From assembly GCA_002794775.1 (NCBI GenBank), contig NBAY01000050.1, positions 248,001-312,000 on the forward strand: DNA of 64,000 bases. The letters are read 5' to 3'. Source of the DNA: Porodaedalea pini (lineage: Eukaryota > Basidiomycota > Agaricomycetes > Hymenochaetales > Hymenochaetaceae). The position numbers and the translations under genes are program-made. Every line of letters begins with the position of its first letter. The first letter of the stretch is position 1. The notes below the pieces were generated by a model that had not been told where the DNA came from, did no database searches, and saw nothing but the letters and a program-made list of their open reading frames with translations. Positions 22,306-33,140 of the stretch are shown here, in pieces.

Positions 22306-23316
22306 GGGGAAGGAAGAGAGGTTCGGTTCGATGATATGGGCAATTCTCATGGGCAGCAGAGGCAATCGGTGAGACTGGCAAATATAGGAAAAGCCAACTC
22401 TCCCTCACCTAGGTGCACGATGAAACCAATGAAAGAACGAGAGGGATGCAAACCAGCTATGGACTCAGGCGTACCAGAAACAGAAACAGATAAAGGAAAG
22501 GAGAAAGTATCAGCCGAGCCCAGAGCAATCGAAGAATTGGTACCCGACTCTATTCCACCGAGCGAGCCTATGCAAGTACATGTAGCACCACCACGGGAAA
22601 CGACGGAACTGAAGACTGGACGTCCCAACCCAGTGATAGACATACAGAGACCTCAGTTCAAATACAACACACCAGCTAACGACCCCACAATGGTTGATGC
22701 GGTGTTTCGCCGATTCTTGGACTCCACAATATCCTTATCAGGTCAAGAATTGTTGGCAACCTCACCGGAGGTCAGACGAAAATGCAAGGACATGATGACA
22801 GTGAAGTGAAGTCTGATAAACCATGATGAAGAAGGTGCAGCAATGTATTCGATAGGACCCAGACCAGGCTCACCGGTCAAATCACAGTAAAATGAACTGA
22901 TCGCACCAGCAAGCGTTCCAATCCAAATCATTGACGTATGGTTAGACGGAAAGATCGAGGTCGAAGGACTGCTTGACACGGGAGCTTTGTTTATAGGGCT
23001 TTCTTGGGATATATGGAAACACCTAGGATCGCTGACTCTAAATAATGAACGGATCACTATAGAAACAGCAGATGCATCTAGGACCCAATTGCTCAGACTA
23101 ATACCACAACTCAGGATAGGACTCGGAGGATTCTCAGTACTCGTACAAGCACAAGTTGTACACCCAGCACCGTTCGACATCCTACTTGGCTGACCATTTC
23201 TCGCACATTGCAAGGCTTGACTTGTGGATATAGACATCGACAACCAGGTACTAGAACTTATCCACCTGGTAATGGAAGAAGATATATCAGTTCCAACCCG
23301 AGAATGAATGCAACAA
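22306..23316 (+). pseudogene. Element C pre-protease and retropepsin region
   Basis: 22306-22809 encodes a hydrophilic segment ending RPQFKYNTPANDP...LSGQELLATSPEVRRKCKD, a pattern that precedes the protease in this gypsy lineage. The retropepsin follows: LLDTGALFIGLSWDIWKHLG has the D-T-G active site at about 22974-22982, and later FDILLG. Three or more stops separate the parts. Confidence 0.7.
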
Positions 23317-23835
23317 TGTTAGGATCCCAAGTGCGCATTCTCCTTTTTCCCTTCTTTCATCGTCTTCACCCTCTCTGACATCCCTTCCCTCCCTACCCTC
23401 ACCGGACTACGTCTGATGTCGCTCCTTCCGCTGACGTCACCCACTTATCGATCGCATGACCCTTGCACGCGGTCGTGGGCGATGTTGTCCGCTCATTAGT
23501 AAGAACATTCCATGACGTTCCATCACATTCCACTTCCCAGGAACATCATCCTCTTTATAGTAGTTAGGTCTCACAAGTGCTGTGTATATAGGTAGCTCGT
23601 TCACCTGTATTGTCCTTTACCCCAGCATTCTTGGAATCCACTACTACTTGCTCTTGACAACATCGTCCATGATGCTTGCGTGTTTGACTCCTCCCCTCTT
23701 CACTCCTGGGTCTGTGGGCGTGGTGGTCGCCTGAACGGTGTCTGCTATCGTTCTCCCACATCACTTGACCTCTGCCCACATCGTATGCGGGCATGATGGT
23801 TAAGTGATTGTTGAGTACGTGGTCGTACTCTAACA
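23317..23835. repeat. Solo LTR of a fourth family (D) nested in element C
   Basis: 519 bp, TGTTAGG..CTCTAACA. Flanks AACAA (23312-23316) and AACGA (23836-23840) agree at four of five bases and could be a target duplication with one CpG-type change. TATATAGG lies at about 23586. It separates the protease from the RT-proximal part of element C. Confidence 0.75.
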
Positions 23836-24325
23836 AACGAAAGCAGCCAGCCAAAGAGGATGAGGATTTTTAATAGTCAATGAATCGGTACCATACCGAC
23901 AAGACAAACCAGAGGTGCAACCATGCTATACCACGAATACCCTGGAGCCAAACACAGTACATATTTCTTTTGACAGACAGTCTATCGAGATCACCGTCAC
24001 GGAAAAAGGAGGCATAAAACCGAAACAAAATATGGAAAACAACAAAACCCAAACAAACAACGCAACAGGACTATTCTCTATCAATCACCCATACGACAAC
24101 AAATCTCTAATTCCTCGAACAAGTCAAACTCGCTGAACAACTCAACCCTTCTTCAAATACAAGAAGGTTGCCGATCATATAAAGCTGGTACCAACCACAC
24201 TCCCCGAAGAATACCAAATCACCAGGACACAGCACCCCGATCCCCTAAAGGACATTCCAGAATTACCAACCCATCTGCCACCATTCTCACCTGGGAAATG
24301 ACTCACCCAGGAATGATATGACAAA

Positions 24326-24744
24326 ATGGACATAGATCTGGCCAGATTCCTACTCCCTGAAGAAAAGGATCTCGCATGGTGGGTTATTCAGACACAGGAA
24401 ATGGCTTTCACATGGGACGAAACAGAAAAGGGCGCACTCAACTATGATTACTTTGCTCCAGTTCTTATCCCAATGATCGAGCATATTTCGTGGGTACTGA
24501 AGAATATTCCCATCCCATCAGGGATATTCGACAGGGTCATCGCAATCATCAAAGACAAAATCATGTCCGGCGTTTACAAACTGTCAAACTTGTTGTATCA
24601 ATCCAGATGGTTCTGCGTAGTAAAGAAGGACAGAAAGTCACTGAGAATAGTCCACGATCTTCAACCACTAAATGCAGTCACAATACGAGATCCATCGGTA
24701 CCATATCCAACAGAACACATTGCTGAGTCTTTTGGTGGCCGATC
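24326..24744 (+). pseudogene. Element C reverse transcriptase, N-terminal part only
   Basis: The frame encodes the RT entry region: SGVYKLSNLLYQSRWFCVVK, then LRIVHDLQPLNAVTIRD. Family members continue into the palm domain with YxDD; here the sequence stops at the B-family LTR at 24745. The palm, RNase H and integrase finger are absent from the window, so element C lost roughly this part of pol. Upstream (23836-24325) is the degraded linker. Confidence 0.8.
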
Positions 24745-26371
24745 TGTTAGGCGGGAGTCCGGGAGACGACTCGGACTGGGCAGGCCTCGGCTGACTGTCG
24801 TCTGGGACATGCTATACTCGAGTGTAGACTCGGGACATGCTTGCTCAGGCTAGGTCGTCACGGAGGTAAGAGGATTAATACAATATACTCTACTACAGGA
24901 GGGGGACGCGGTCTCACCTAGGTCGTCACGGAGGTAAGAGGAAAAGCAGAACAGGTGTTCAGATGCGATTCCTCTTCCTTATATACAGTGATCACCTTGT
25001 GAGAACCGGTTGCCCCATTGTCTAGGATTATATAATGGGAGCGGAATGGAACAAATGAAGGTGTTGTGGAGGAAGTGTGAGAAATGATTGAAAAGACAAT
25101 TAAATATAATGAAAAGGATCGATTAAAAGAAAAGAAATGATAAAAGGAAAATAAAAGGAAGGAAAAGTTCGAGTCCTAACATTACCCCCCCCTCAAGGTT
25201 GGGCGTCCCGACCAACCAAGATCGAGGTCGTCTGGCTCGGTGTCGACGAAGCGTGGGCGGAGTCATTGGCGAGGAATGTCGAGTTTTCGGGGAGTGCCAG
25301 GGTGTTTTCGATAGAATTCAGCGATCGCCTCTTTTGCGTTCTCGCCGAAGTCTGTCTCAGGCTGCCAAGTCAGTTCATTGTATCCGACCCACTTGATGAG
25401 GTACTGTAGCTTTCCTCAGTGCAGATGCGAGTCTAGAACCTCCTCGATCTTGTACTCCTCCTCGTTGTCGATGATGTCAGGAGGTGGCGGTGCTGGTTGT
25501 TTCTGGCTCTCGAAGGACGGTTCGATGGCAGGTTTTAGCAGGGCCTTGTTGAAGACCGGGTGGACCTTTTTCCATTGCTTTGGGAGCTTGAGCTTGTACG
25601 CGCTTGCTCCCACCTTGTCGACGATTTCGAAGGGGCCATACCATTTGTCAGCGAGTTTCTTTGTAGGTGAATCTGTGCTGATGTTTCGCCCATCAAGGAA
25701 AACCTTGTCCCCAGCCTTGTACTCAACCGAAATCCCTGCTGTCCAGTCGTGGTAGCGTTTCATGTCGTCTGCCACCTTGACCAGGTTGTCCTTTGCAACA
25801 CGATGGGTCTCCTTTATGTGCTTCACGAATTCTTCTGCCGACATGTTGGCAGATGAGGTTTGTGTCATGTCAAAGCTCAAGGGGTGACGTCCTGTGTTTG
25901 CGTAGAAAGGGGACATCTTCATCGCCAAATGCTCACGGTTATTGTACGTGAACTCCACGAGGGGGAGCCAGTTCTTCCAGTCCGATTGCCGATGGTTCAC
26001 GAAGAGCCTAAGATACTGTTCAAGCTCTTGGTTAACGCGTTCCGTCTGACCATCTGTCTGTGGGTGATATGCCGTCGATGGGTTGCCTTCGATGTGTAGG
26101 AGTTTGTACAGCTCCTTCATCATCGACGCATCGAACTGCGTGCCTCGGTCATGGATGATCTTCTTCGGCAAGCCGTGGAGGCGGAAGACATGGTCGCGAT
26201 ACAGTTGAGCCATGCCTTCTGCCGACAACCTTGTCATTGTTGGGATCGCGTGCATCTGTTTCGAGAACCTATTAACAAAAACGCAGATCGCGTTGTGCCC
26301 CTTGGAGTCCGGGAGTTCTCTGATGAGGTCGACCGTGACAATTTCCCATGGGCCTTCCGGGACCGTGTTTG
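24745..26371 (-). mobile_element. Truncated B-family element inside element C
   Basis: A 437-bp LTR (24745-25181), a polypurine tract (25182-25196, reversed), then pol 3' sequence on the minus strand: chromodomain remnant (about 25350-25420), GPFEIVDKVGASAYKLKLP, the integrase core (HDRGTQFDASMM, DGQTERVNQELEQ) and the start of the core near 26350. It ends abruptly near 26371, where element C resumes. There is no 5' LTR and no matching target duplication, so the insertion was followed by a deletion that removed the rest of B and part of C pol. The 840-bp integrase frame (25416-26255) is intact and much less decayed than the full B element. Confidence 0.85.
25416..26255 (-). pseudogene. Truncated B pol: integrase core and C-terminal region
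   Basis: An uninterrupted 279-residue frame starting within the integrase catalytic core and ending before the chromodomain at a TGA (25416-25418). Core residues IIHDRGTQFD and TDGQTERVNQE are visible. The remaining core (VTVDLIRELPDSKGHN) lies at 26260-26345 in the same or an adjacent frame. Truncated at the 5' end, so not functional. Confidence 0.8.
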
Positions 26372-27383
26372 GGTGCTCATGCCCAAATCAGGAGGATTCA
26401 GGTATATCGTCCAGGCAAGAGACTCGCTCACAGGCTACCCGGAATTCCGACTCTTACGCGCCGACAACTCGAGATCGATCACCAACTTCATCTTCCAGGA
26501 CATCATATGTCGATGGGGTTATGTACACGAGATCGTTTCAGACAATGGTCCATCATTTGACGGTGAAGTAATCAGGATGTTGGCAAGATATGGAGTCCAC
26601 AATATCCGAATCTCCCCCTATAACTCGAGAGCAAATGGAATCGTAGAGCAGCGCCACAGGGACCTTAGAGAAACACTGATGAAACTTGCTGGGAATGACG
26701 AAGCTCGATGGTCACAACATGCATACCATGCCATATGGGCAGAGAGGATCACGATTCAGAAAGCAACGGGATATTCGCCATACTACATGGTCCATGGAGT
26801 CCAGCCGATCCTTCCATTCGACCTGGCCGAACAAACGTACATGTCGCCAGTATATATGTCGAAGGTATCCCAGTCGGAACTACTCACGGCACGAGCAAGG
26901 GCACTCCAGCGTCGACCAGAAGACTTGAAATGAGTACACTCGGCAGTCATGCGTGCTCGCTTCAAATCAATCCAGCAATTCAAAAAACACTACCAAAACA
27001 CAATCCGAGACTACGACTTTGGCCCTGGAGCCCTGGTTCTGGTTCGAAACTCACGAATCGACACGGAACTAAGCCGGAAAGCCAAACCCAAATACCTCAG
27101 ACCTATGGTAGTTGTTCGCCGAACAACTGGAGGATTGTACATACTCGCAGAACTCACAGGCGCAGTCTCGGCACTACGATATGCAGCCTTTAGAGTTATC
27201 CCGTACCACCCCCGAGCCAACATATCAACCCCAGTCACCCAGATAGTTGAGCAAACCGATTCAGAACTCGACGATCTCGCCAACAAACATTCAAAAATCG
27301 AAGGGGAGGAGCTCGGTGCCAAGGATCGGCCACAACCAACAGAAATCCTCGACACCGACTCTGGAACCGAATCTGAATCATGA
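26372..27383 (+). pseudogene. Element C integrase core and C-terminal domain
   Basis: The plus strand reads FRYIVQARDSLTGYPEF, then VSDNGPSFDGEVIRML and YNSRANGIVEQRHRDLRETL. These hold the D, D and E of a retroviral-type integrase core, of the lineage different from A and B. A TGA at 26931-26933 lies in frame before VHSAVMRARFKSIQQF, and the C-terminal domain (RDYDFGPGALVLVRNSRID) continues to the stop at 27381-27383. There is no chromodomain. Confidence 0.85.
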
Positions 27384-27601
27384 TACCCCGTTATTCTCTT
27401 TAATATTCATACTCATTCCATTTCCTTTCATGCAACAAACCCCTACTCTCAAACTTCAAAACCGCGAAATCCACAAAAAGCAGTACTTTACCGAGCCTGG
27501 AAGGAAAAGCCGAGTCTTATACTTCCACCGTAAAGCACAGTGTAACGCGGTACCAACCATAGACTAAATTCCCTTAATAAATAACAAACACCAAAACTAC
27601 C

Positions 27602-28315
27602 CTATTTTCTACCCTTCCCTTTTCCCTTCTTCTTCTTTTCCTTTTCTTCCTTCTCCTCCTGCTCTTGAACGGTCCGATAGTTAATGAAAGATTCCTTGTC
27701 GAGGAATGGCATAGGCGGCAACCAGTCCTCAACCTCCTCGTATTCGCTGAGATGACACGTAAGCTCATCGACACGAGCCTCATACGCCTCAAGACAACGA
27801 CGAACGGCGGCCTGGCGCTCGCGAATCGACACACAAGACTCGGCAACATTCCTAGCCAACGCCCCGACCAGGACGTCAACAGAAGCCACGTCTGAGTAAT
27901 CAGGCACGTCGCTGAACTGCCAGACTGCGCCGCCGATACCGATCGGGTCCGCCATGGAAAGTGCGAGAGGAGCGAGCTGGGTACCACCACGCTGCCCGCG
28001 GAACCTCTCGAAGACGCAGCACGCCTTATTCCACGAACAGCGGGTGCACCGCCGACTCTTGGGGACACCATCGCATGACGCGCCCACGACAATGCAAGTA
28101 TCGCAAGCGAGGGCAAACTGAACAGTCCACCCTAGGTGTACCCCACCTCCGAGCAAATCCGGGTCCGGGCCATCAGAAACAGCCTCTTCAGGCTTCGCAT
28201 CTCTTGCAGAGGATGCACCCGCAGCACGCGGAACCTTGGACGGACCAGGACGAGAAGGTCCTTCGTCCCCGCTGGATTCAACCACAACCGGCTTTCACTT
28301 CATCCCAGGCTTCAT
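27602..28315 (-). pseudogene. Cargo gene 1: Zn2Cys6-like cysteine cluster protein
   Basis: From ATG at 28313-28315 the minus strand reads MKPGMK, TGA (28295-28297), then KPVVVESSGDEGPSRPGPSK and on to 27602. A cluster CDTCIVVGASCDG...CTRCSWNKACC fits C-x2-C-x6-C-x8-C-x2-C-x6-C, the spacing of fungal Zn(II)2Cys6 binuclear clusters. It sits mid-protein rather than at the N-terminus. After it comes a helical stretch (SIRERQAAVRRCLEAYEARV) and a Lys/Glu-rich tail. Only one stop, near the start, breaks the frame. A DNA-binding role is inferred from spacing only. Confidence 0.6.
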
Positions 28316-28380
28316 AGGAGGGACGTTAGCTGCCACCACCTCAGAACGTGTGCACAAACCACCAACCTACACGGGAACAG

Positions 28381-29702
28381 TCAACCATGAAGATCAGGAT
28401 CGGTACAGAAAGGAATGTTCACCTTCGTCACCTCATGCGGTATCTTCATGGATGAGGTGCTTCCACCGACTGTCGAAGGATCGGTTTTTACAGTCCCAGC
28501 CGGCGCAGCCAGGAAAGGAGTGGCAGAAGTCCTATGAGGGGGCGCGGCACCCCCACCAGTACCTCGACGAGACACGGCACTTGCATCCGAACCAGCTTGA
28601 GGCAGCGACACGGGAGAAATGACCTCCCCGCTTTCTGCTCCCGAACACGCGAGGACAGGACGAGGGTGAGGCTGACGCATACGTGATCCACGACGGGGCA
28701 GAGGCGGAATCAACTGAGTAGGAGCGGAAGGGATCGCAGATGAAACCGGCAGAGGAGGACCGACCATACGTTGGAGTCGCCCCTGGAGCTCCTCATCTGT
28801 CGCTGTAGGATACAGCGCACGCAACGACTCACGCACACCCCTCAGTTTTGCCGTGCACTCCTCCTTTTCCCGAGCCTGTTTGGCCACCAGGAGATCTGTA
28901 CGCTCGATCCAGAATCGCGCCTCCTCTGCAGCCTGTTTGGCATGCTCGGCGTCCTCACGAGCCTGACGCTCTACCCTCTCCTGGGCCTCAGCAGCAGCGC
29001 GCGCACACTCGGCAGCAACGAGCTTGCGTTTGCGCTTACACTCGGCCACCTTCTCCTCCTCCTCAGCAATAAGGGACCGGAGACGCTTGGGCAGCATCTC
29101 CTCGGTCGCGTTCTCCACCGCCTCCTCAGCCTCAGTCTGGAACACGTCCAAAAGGACATCCATCGCGGTAAACGAGACATGGGTGGCTTTTGCGTGCTCG
29201 GAAACGCCATCCCATGTGGTAGAAAGGGAGCGCTAGAAAAGGGGTATCAGAAGCAAAAACAAGAAAACAAAAACAAGCGGTGCACCCAAGTAGCCCGTAC
29301 ATACGCCATCGCCTCCTCACGAGCCTCTTCACTTGACTTCTCGAGATCATCAAGAGCCGAGTTGAAGTCTTCCATACGTGACAAGAAAGGATCACACTGG
29401 ACGAGGCTCGGCATGACAGACTCAGCAGGGGAGACACCAACTTCACCGGCAGGTTCTCCCTCTCCGCCCACTTCTCCGCCCAACGAGGACAACGGTAGCT
29501 GCAACGGATGCGGGAGATCTGCGCCAACGAGCGCGCCTCCCACGTCTCGGTTGCCGTCGTCAGTTTCCTGCGAAAAACCAGGGGCCGCTGGCGCATGATT
29601 GCTAGCCCCCAACTTCTCCTGTGGCGGTGTCGAAAAACCCCCCGCATCCTTGGGAGACACGGGGGTGCACGGGACGGTATCGGGAGTCGTAGCGTTGTCC
29701 AT
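28381..29702 (-). CDS. Cargo gene 2: coiled-coil protein, two exons
   Basis: Model: exon 1 29301-29702 from an ATG (29700-29702), intron 29233-29300 (68 bp, GTACGG..TTCTAG), exon 2 28381-29232. The joined frame is 417 residues with no stop. The N-terminal part is Pro/Gly-rich and acidic. Exon 2 has a long Ala/Glu/Lys/Arg coiled coil (residues about 170-270). The C-terminal third is low-complexity with PPLPRRGSRMRQP. It ends 66 bp before the start of cargo gene 1 on the same strand. I do not recognise the family. Splice sites are by eye; the donor is acceptable but not optimal. Confidence 0.55.
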
Positions 29703-30471
29703 CGAATGGGTAAGGTGAGACGGAGGAGGTGGTAGTAAAAAGTAGAGGGGGGGCACGTTTCGAAAACTATGACGATCTTTACCAACAGGAATCACGCCCC
29801 CGCGTTACCGGACCGGAACAAGCACCGTGATCGCACTCGAGAAGCACGACGTGGAACCCAGTCATTTCAAGATCACTGAAGTGCCCGAAATGGTTCTCGA
29901 CGATCACACACCTCAAAAGCCAATCACACGCAGATCCAGACCACACCAAATACAGTACGAACCCGCCGATCACTCACAACAAACCCAGGCACACACCAAA
30001 CACCAGCAGCCAACTGTAAGCCCGCTCCTACCAAAAGGGGACCCCGAGGCACGCAACACACAAATACTCAATGGAAAACGAACACCAAAGAAGATAACTA
30101 CACCGAACCAGGACCACCAAACAAAAATCACAACCGGCAATACAGAGACACGGACCGGTACCAATCACATAAAACACGAAACATTGGACTAAAAAGACAC
30201 CCAAATCTGCCGATTGACCGGCCGCTGACCACGAGAAAATGACACCATCACTGTCACAAATCACCCACCGAAGGACCAACCGAAGCATGCGAATGAATCG
30301 CCTGAAACACGCAACGAATGCGAACTCCGCCGACTGACGGCATGACCAATACAGAGAGGTCCACCCGATACAGACACACAAACGACTCAGGCGACGCAAC
30401 TGTCCTTAAAAAGACATGACATTACTGAAAGCGACAAAAAGAAAAAGAAACAACATCCGACCCTGCCCACA
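29703..30471. other. Intergenic spacer between divergent cargo genes
   Basis: About 770 bp between the leftward cargo gene 2 and the rightward cargo gene 3. It is A/C-rich on the plus strand with no convincing coding signal; it presumably holds both promoters, but I see no clear TATA box. Confidence 0.5.
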
Positions 30472-31350
30472 ATGGAAAGTACCGACATCACCCCTCCCCA
30501 CGCGATTGTCCTCAAGGGCATGGCGCGCTGCATGCCCAACCCGACGCCCGGCGACCTTGCACTGGCCAACCCTCGCCCGACCGGGGTCTTGCAGATAGTC
30601 GTGTACGACCTGGCAACGACCTCATTCGCCAAGTTCGCAGCGGAACTACTGTTCGCATTCGATAAGCTCACGCCCACAGACCCGACTCTGATATACGTGG
30701 CCTATACGTTCTGCACACCCGAAATACAAGAGTGACTCTCGCAGTCACCCGCACTCGCTGGAGGTTCGTGGTCTCAATTCTGCACTGCAGTCGCCATAGC
30801 CAGCCCCGACTGCGAGGGGCTCACACAACTCGCGTACAAAGAAGTATACCGCATGGTGTTCAGACGGATTGCGAGCAGGAAGGTGACCTCCTACGAATCA
30901 GCCCTGACCCTCTCTTGGTTCAACGCCGCAGCAACGGTGTCCTACGTCCAACCGGCATACCTCAGCCAACTGTACGAAGCCCGGGAATCGCTGATTTCTG
31001 CAGAAGCTGAGCAGGCCGACTTCGCAGCAATGCTCGAAGACGCCGAGCAGGAGTGTACAGCACGCGAAGCACAACAATCGGCCCTTCAGGAAACAGCAAT
31101 CTCAATGGCCCGCCTCGCCAAAACCGCTCAGGAACAAGCCATCAAAGCCCACGAACTACTCTCACAGTTAGTCGGTCAACTCAACGAGCACCACATTGTA
31201 CCGATCAACCTAGGCGAGCACATGAACTTGATCGCGTCGTGGAACGACTTCAATGCGACGTTTGCAGCCGAGTATGGAAGGATCGCACAGGAAGGATCAG
31301 CTATGACGGACAGGGAGGCTAAAGCCGAACACCTGGTGCATTTCTCTTGA
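30472..31350 (+). pseudogene. Cargo gene 3: helical protein with one in-frame TGA
   Basis: ATG at 30472 opens 87 codons to a TGA (30733-30735). The same frame continues as LSQSPALAGGSWSQFCTAV and runs open to 31348-31350, 292 codons in all. The second half is Ala/Glu/Gln-rich and predicted helical (AEAEQADFAAMLEDAEQECTA). No family recognised. Coding is supported by the long frame on both sides of the TGA and by CpG-rich codons. Confidence 0.55.
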
Positions 31351-31646
31351 AACCCCCCTGACTCAAACGCCTCATGTTACATTAGGCAAAATAGAGTACC
31401 CCTCCATTCCTTTAATAACAAAGAACCCCGTTTTGTATGACAACAGACACCGACCCTCTCTATTTTACTTTCTCTCCGCCCAAATTTTTTTTTTTTTTTT
31501 CTTACACCGAACATCGCACCAATTAATAACTCCGAGTCTCTATAAAATACCCCCTCCTTTTCGTTCATTTAGAATGATCCACTCTACGATATCCCCCTCT
31601 TGAATAATTCAACTTTGTCTTTCTTCACTTCTACCCTTCACCGACC
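31351..31646 (+). promoter_or_regulatory. Promoter region of cargo gene 4
   Basis: A poly-T tract ends near 31500 and a TATA box (TATAAAAT) sits at 31541-31548, about 100 bp before the ATG at 31647, followed by a pyrimidine-rich leader typical of fungal promoters. Confidence 0.55.
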
Positions 31647-32198
31647 ATGCGCTCAGACCGAACCAGCACCGAGTCTTTCTATGACAACCGAATCCTGTGC
31701 CCGGATGACATACGAGGGGTCCACAACTGGTCGATATCATTCACGCTCGCTGTTGCATGCCATCACTCGTGTCAGGCCACTCTCGAGGACGTCCTACGCC
31801 ACTCCGGATCTCACCAGCGCTTCTGGCACTCGATCGCCGAGCCCGGCATGAAGGTGCATGAGTTCTTCCTGCACCTGTACATGGCGATCGACGTCCAGTT
31901 CCGACCCCGACCGACCCTGATCAATAACCACACCAAGTATGTCGTCAATCAAGGGCTGGAACTCCCAGTCAACCAGCGTCTACGTTCAGCAGTGACACAC
32001 GACCTGATCTGGATCGCGATTATCCCGTGGCACCCGGACCTACAGACGAGCATACACCACCCAGCCCTGTCAGTCCAACTCGAGAACCTCCATGACACGG
32101 TCGCGCAACAATTAGCGCACATCACGAAACTCCAGGGTGCGATTTTGGCATTGATCGGTGAACCGTCAACCTCTTCATCTTCTTCTTCGCACCACTAA
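31647..32198 (+). CDS. Cargo gene 4: uncharacterised 183-residue protein
   Basis: An uninterrupted frame with ACC ATG start context, preceded by a TATA box. It reads MRSDRTSTESFYDNRI, then LAVACHHSCQATLEDVLRHSG, MKVHEFFLHLYMAIDVQFRP, a coiled segment near residues 150-170, and a Ser/His-rich end. No known domain recognised. It lies 105 bp before the element C 3' LTR in the same orientation. Confidence 0.55.
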   Translation: MRSDRTSTESFYDNRILCPDDIRGVHNWSISFTLAVACHHSCQATLEDVLRHSGSHQRFWHSIAEPGMKVHEFFLHLYMAIDVQFRPRPTLINNHTKYVVNQGLELPVNQRLRSAVTHDLIWIAIIPWHPDLQTSIHHPALSVQLENLHDTVAQQLAHITKLQGAILALIGEPSTSSSSSSHH

Positions 32199-32303
32199 AT
32201 ACCACAGAACGCACCGAACCTCGCCCATTACACATTCTTTAATGTCCAATTCAACCCCTTCTCATGTACACCACAAACACCTTTTTTCTGGCCCCCCGGG
32301 AGA

Positions 32304-33140
32304 TGTAGCAATTAACTATCGCCTACACGCCGGCCGAGTCTTTCTGCCCTCACTTACACTACTCCTTTGACTCCCTTCACCGGCCGAACATTACCATCTA
32401 TTCATTCGTAATCGGCGGCCTACTCTTTATTGCTAATTCTTGGTATGGACACAATCGGACGGACGGATGTCGTACGAACTCGATCAGCACATGGACGACC
32501 GACTCTCGTGGGCACAGGTGGAAGGACTTAGGGGAGTAGGACAAGGACGTGGGATACAGTTGTGCAGTGGTGGGAGACAAGAGAGCAGGTTGGGCACTAC
32601 AATATCACTCCACAATGATCGGCTGCGTGATGTGCGCAGGCCAATCGCCGACTCACCTTCACATCTGTTCACACAGACTCGGCCGAGTCCTGCACCGCTT
32701 TCTCTGCTTCAGTTTAGTATAAATTCACGGTAGTTTGTACACACACAGACACGGAGACACGGACACAGACACACACAGTACAGAAGACAGACAGTCCCCT
32801 CTCCACCTCTAGACCGCAATCTACTACATGCATTACTACGCACTACTTGCCCGACTCTCGTTCTGAAAACAGTATACACTGACTCTGTCGCGGACTCTCA
32901 GAACTCCATCACCCAATCACCGAACGCCCTCGGCCACTGCCTCAAGTGCCGATTTTACCCACCCGAGTCTTGGTCTAACCGGAATCCCGCAGGTATCCGT
33001 ATTGCCAAGTCTTCATATCTCGAACCTCACTCTACTTAGGTTGTCCCTCTCGGTATACCGAGTCACCGCAGTCCCCCTTGGGTCAAACACGAGCGCTAGC
33101 CCGGATCGCCCTTCAGATTGGAAGAGTCTGCAACCCTACA
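32304..33140 (+). repeat. Element C 3' LTR
   Basis: 837 bp, TGTAGC..CCCTACA, preceded by GGGAGA. It retains CpG sites that are TpG or CpA in the 5' LTR. Directly after it, the NAD(P)-binding pseudogene copy 2 begins mid-domain. Confidence 0.88.

Larger units (their letters stand above)
19264..33140 (+). mobile_element. Element C: composite Ty3/gypsy element with extra genes after pol
   Basis: LTR copies of 831 bp (19264-20094) and 837 bp (32304-33140) in the same orientation bracket gag, protease, partial RT and integrase core on the plus strand, then about 4.9 kb of additional genes on both strands. It is interrupted by a solo LTR (23317-23835) and by a truncated antisense B element (24745-26371). 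The LTRs are alike but differ at many CpG-type sites. Flanking bases (TACTG left, CCCGA right) do not form a target duplication, so both LTRs belonging to one insertion event is likely but not proven. Confidence 0.75.

Noticed and set aside
26151..26933. A single 260-residue plus-strand gene
   Set aside because: The first ~73 codons are antisense to the truncated B integrase; only the part after about 26371 is real (element C integrase).
27574..28116. 180-residue minus-strand frame and similar frames at 29132-29785
   Set aside because: Shadows of the cargo gene frames in CpG-rich coding sequence; low-complexity Arg/Ser-rich translations.
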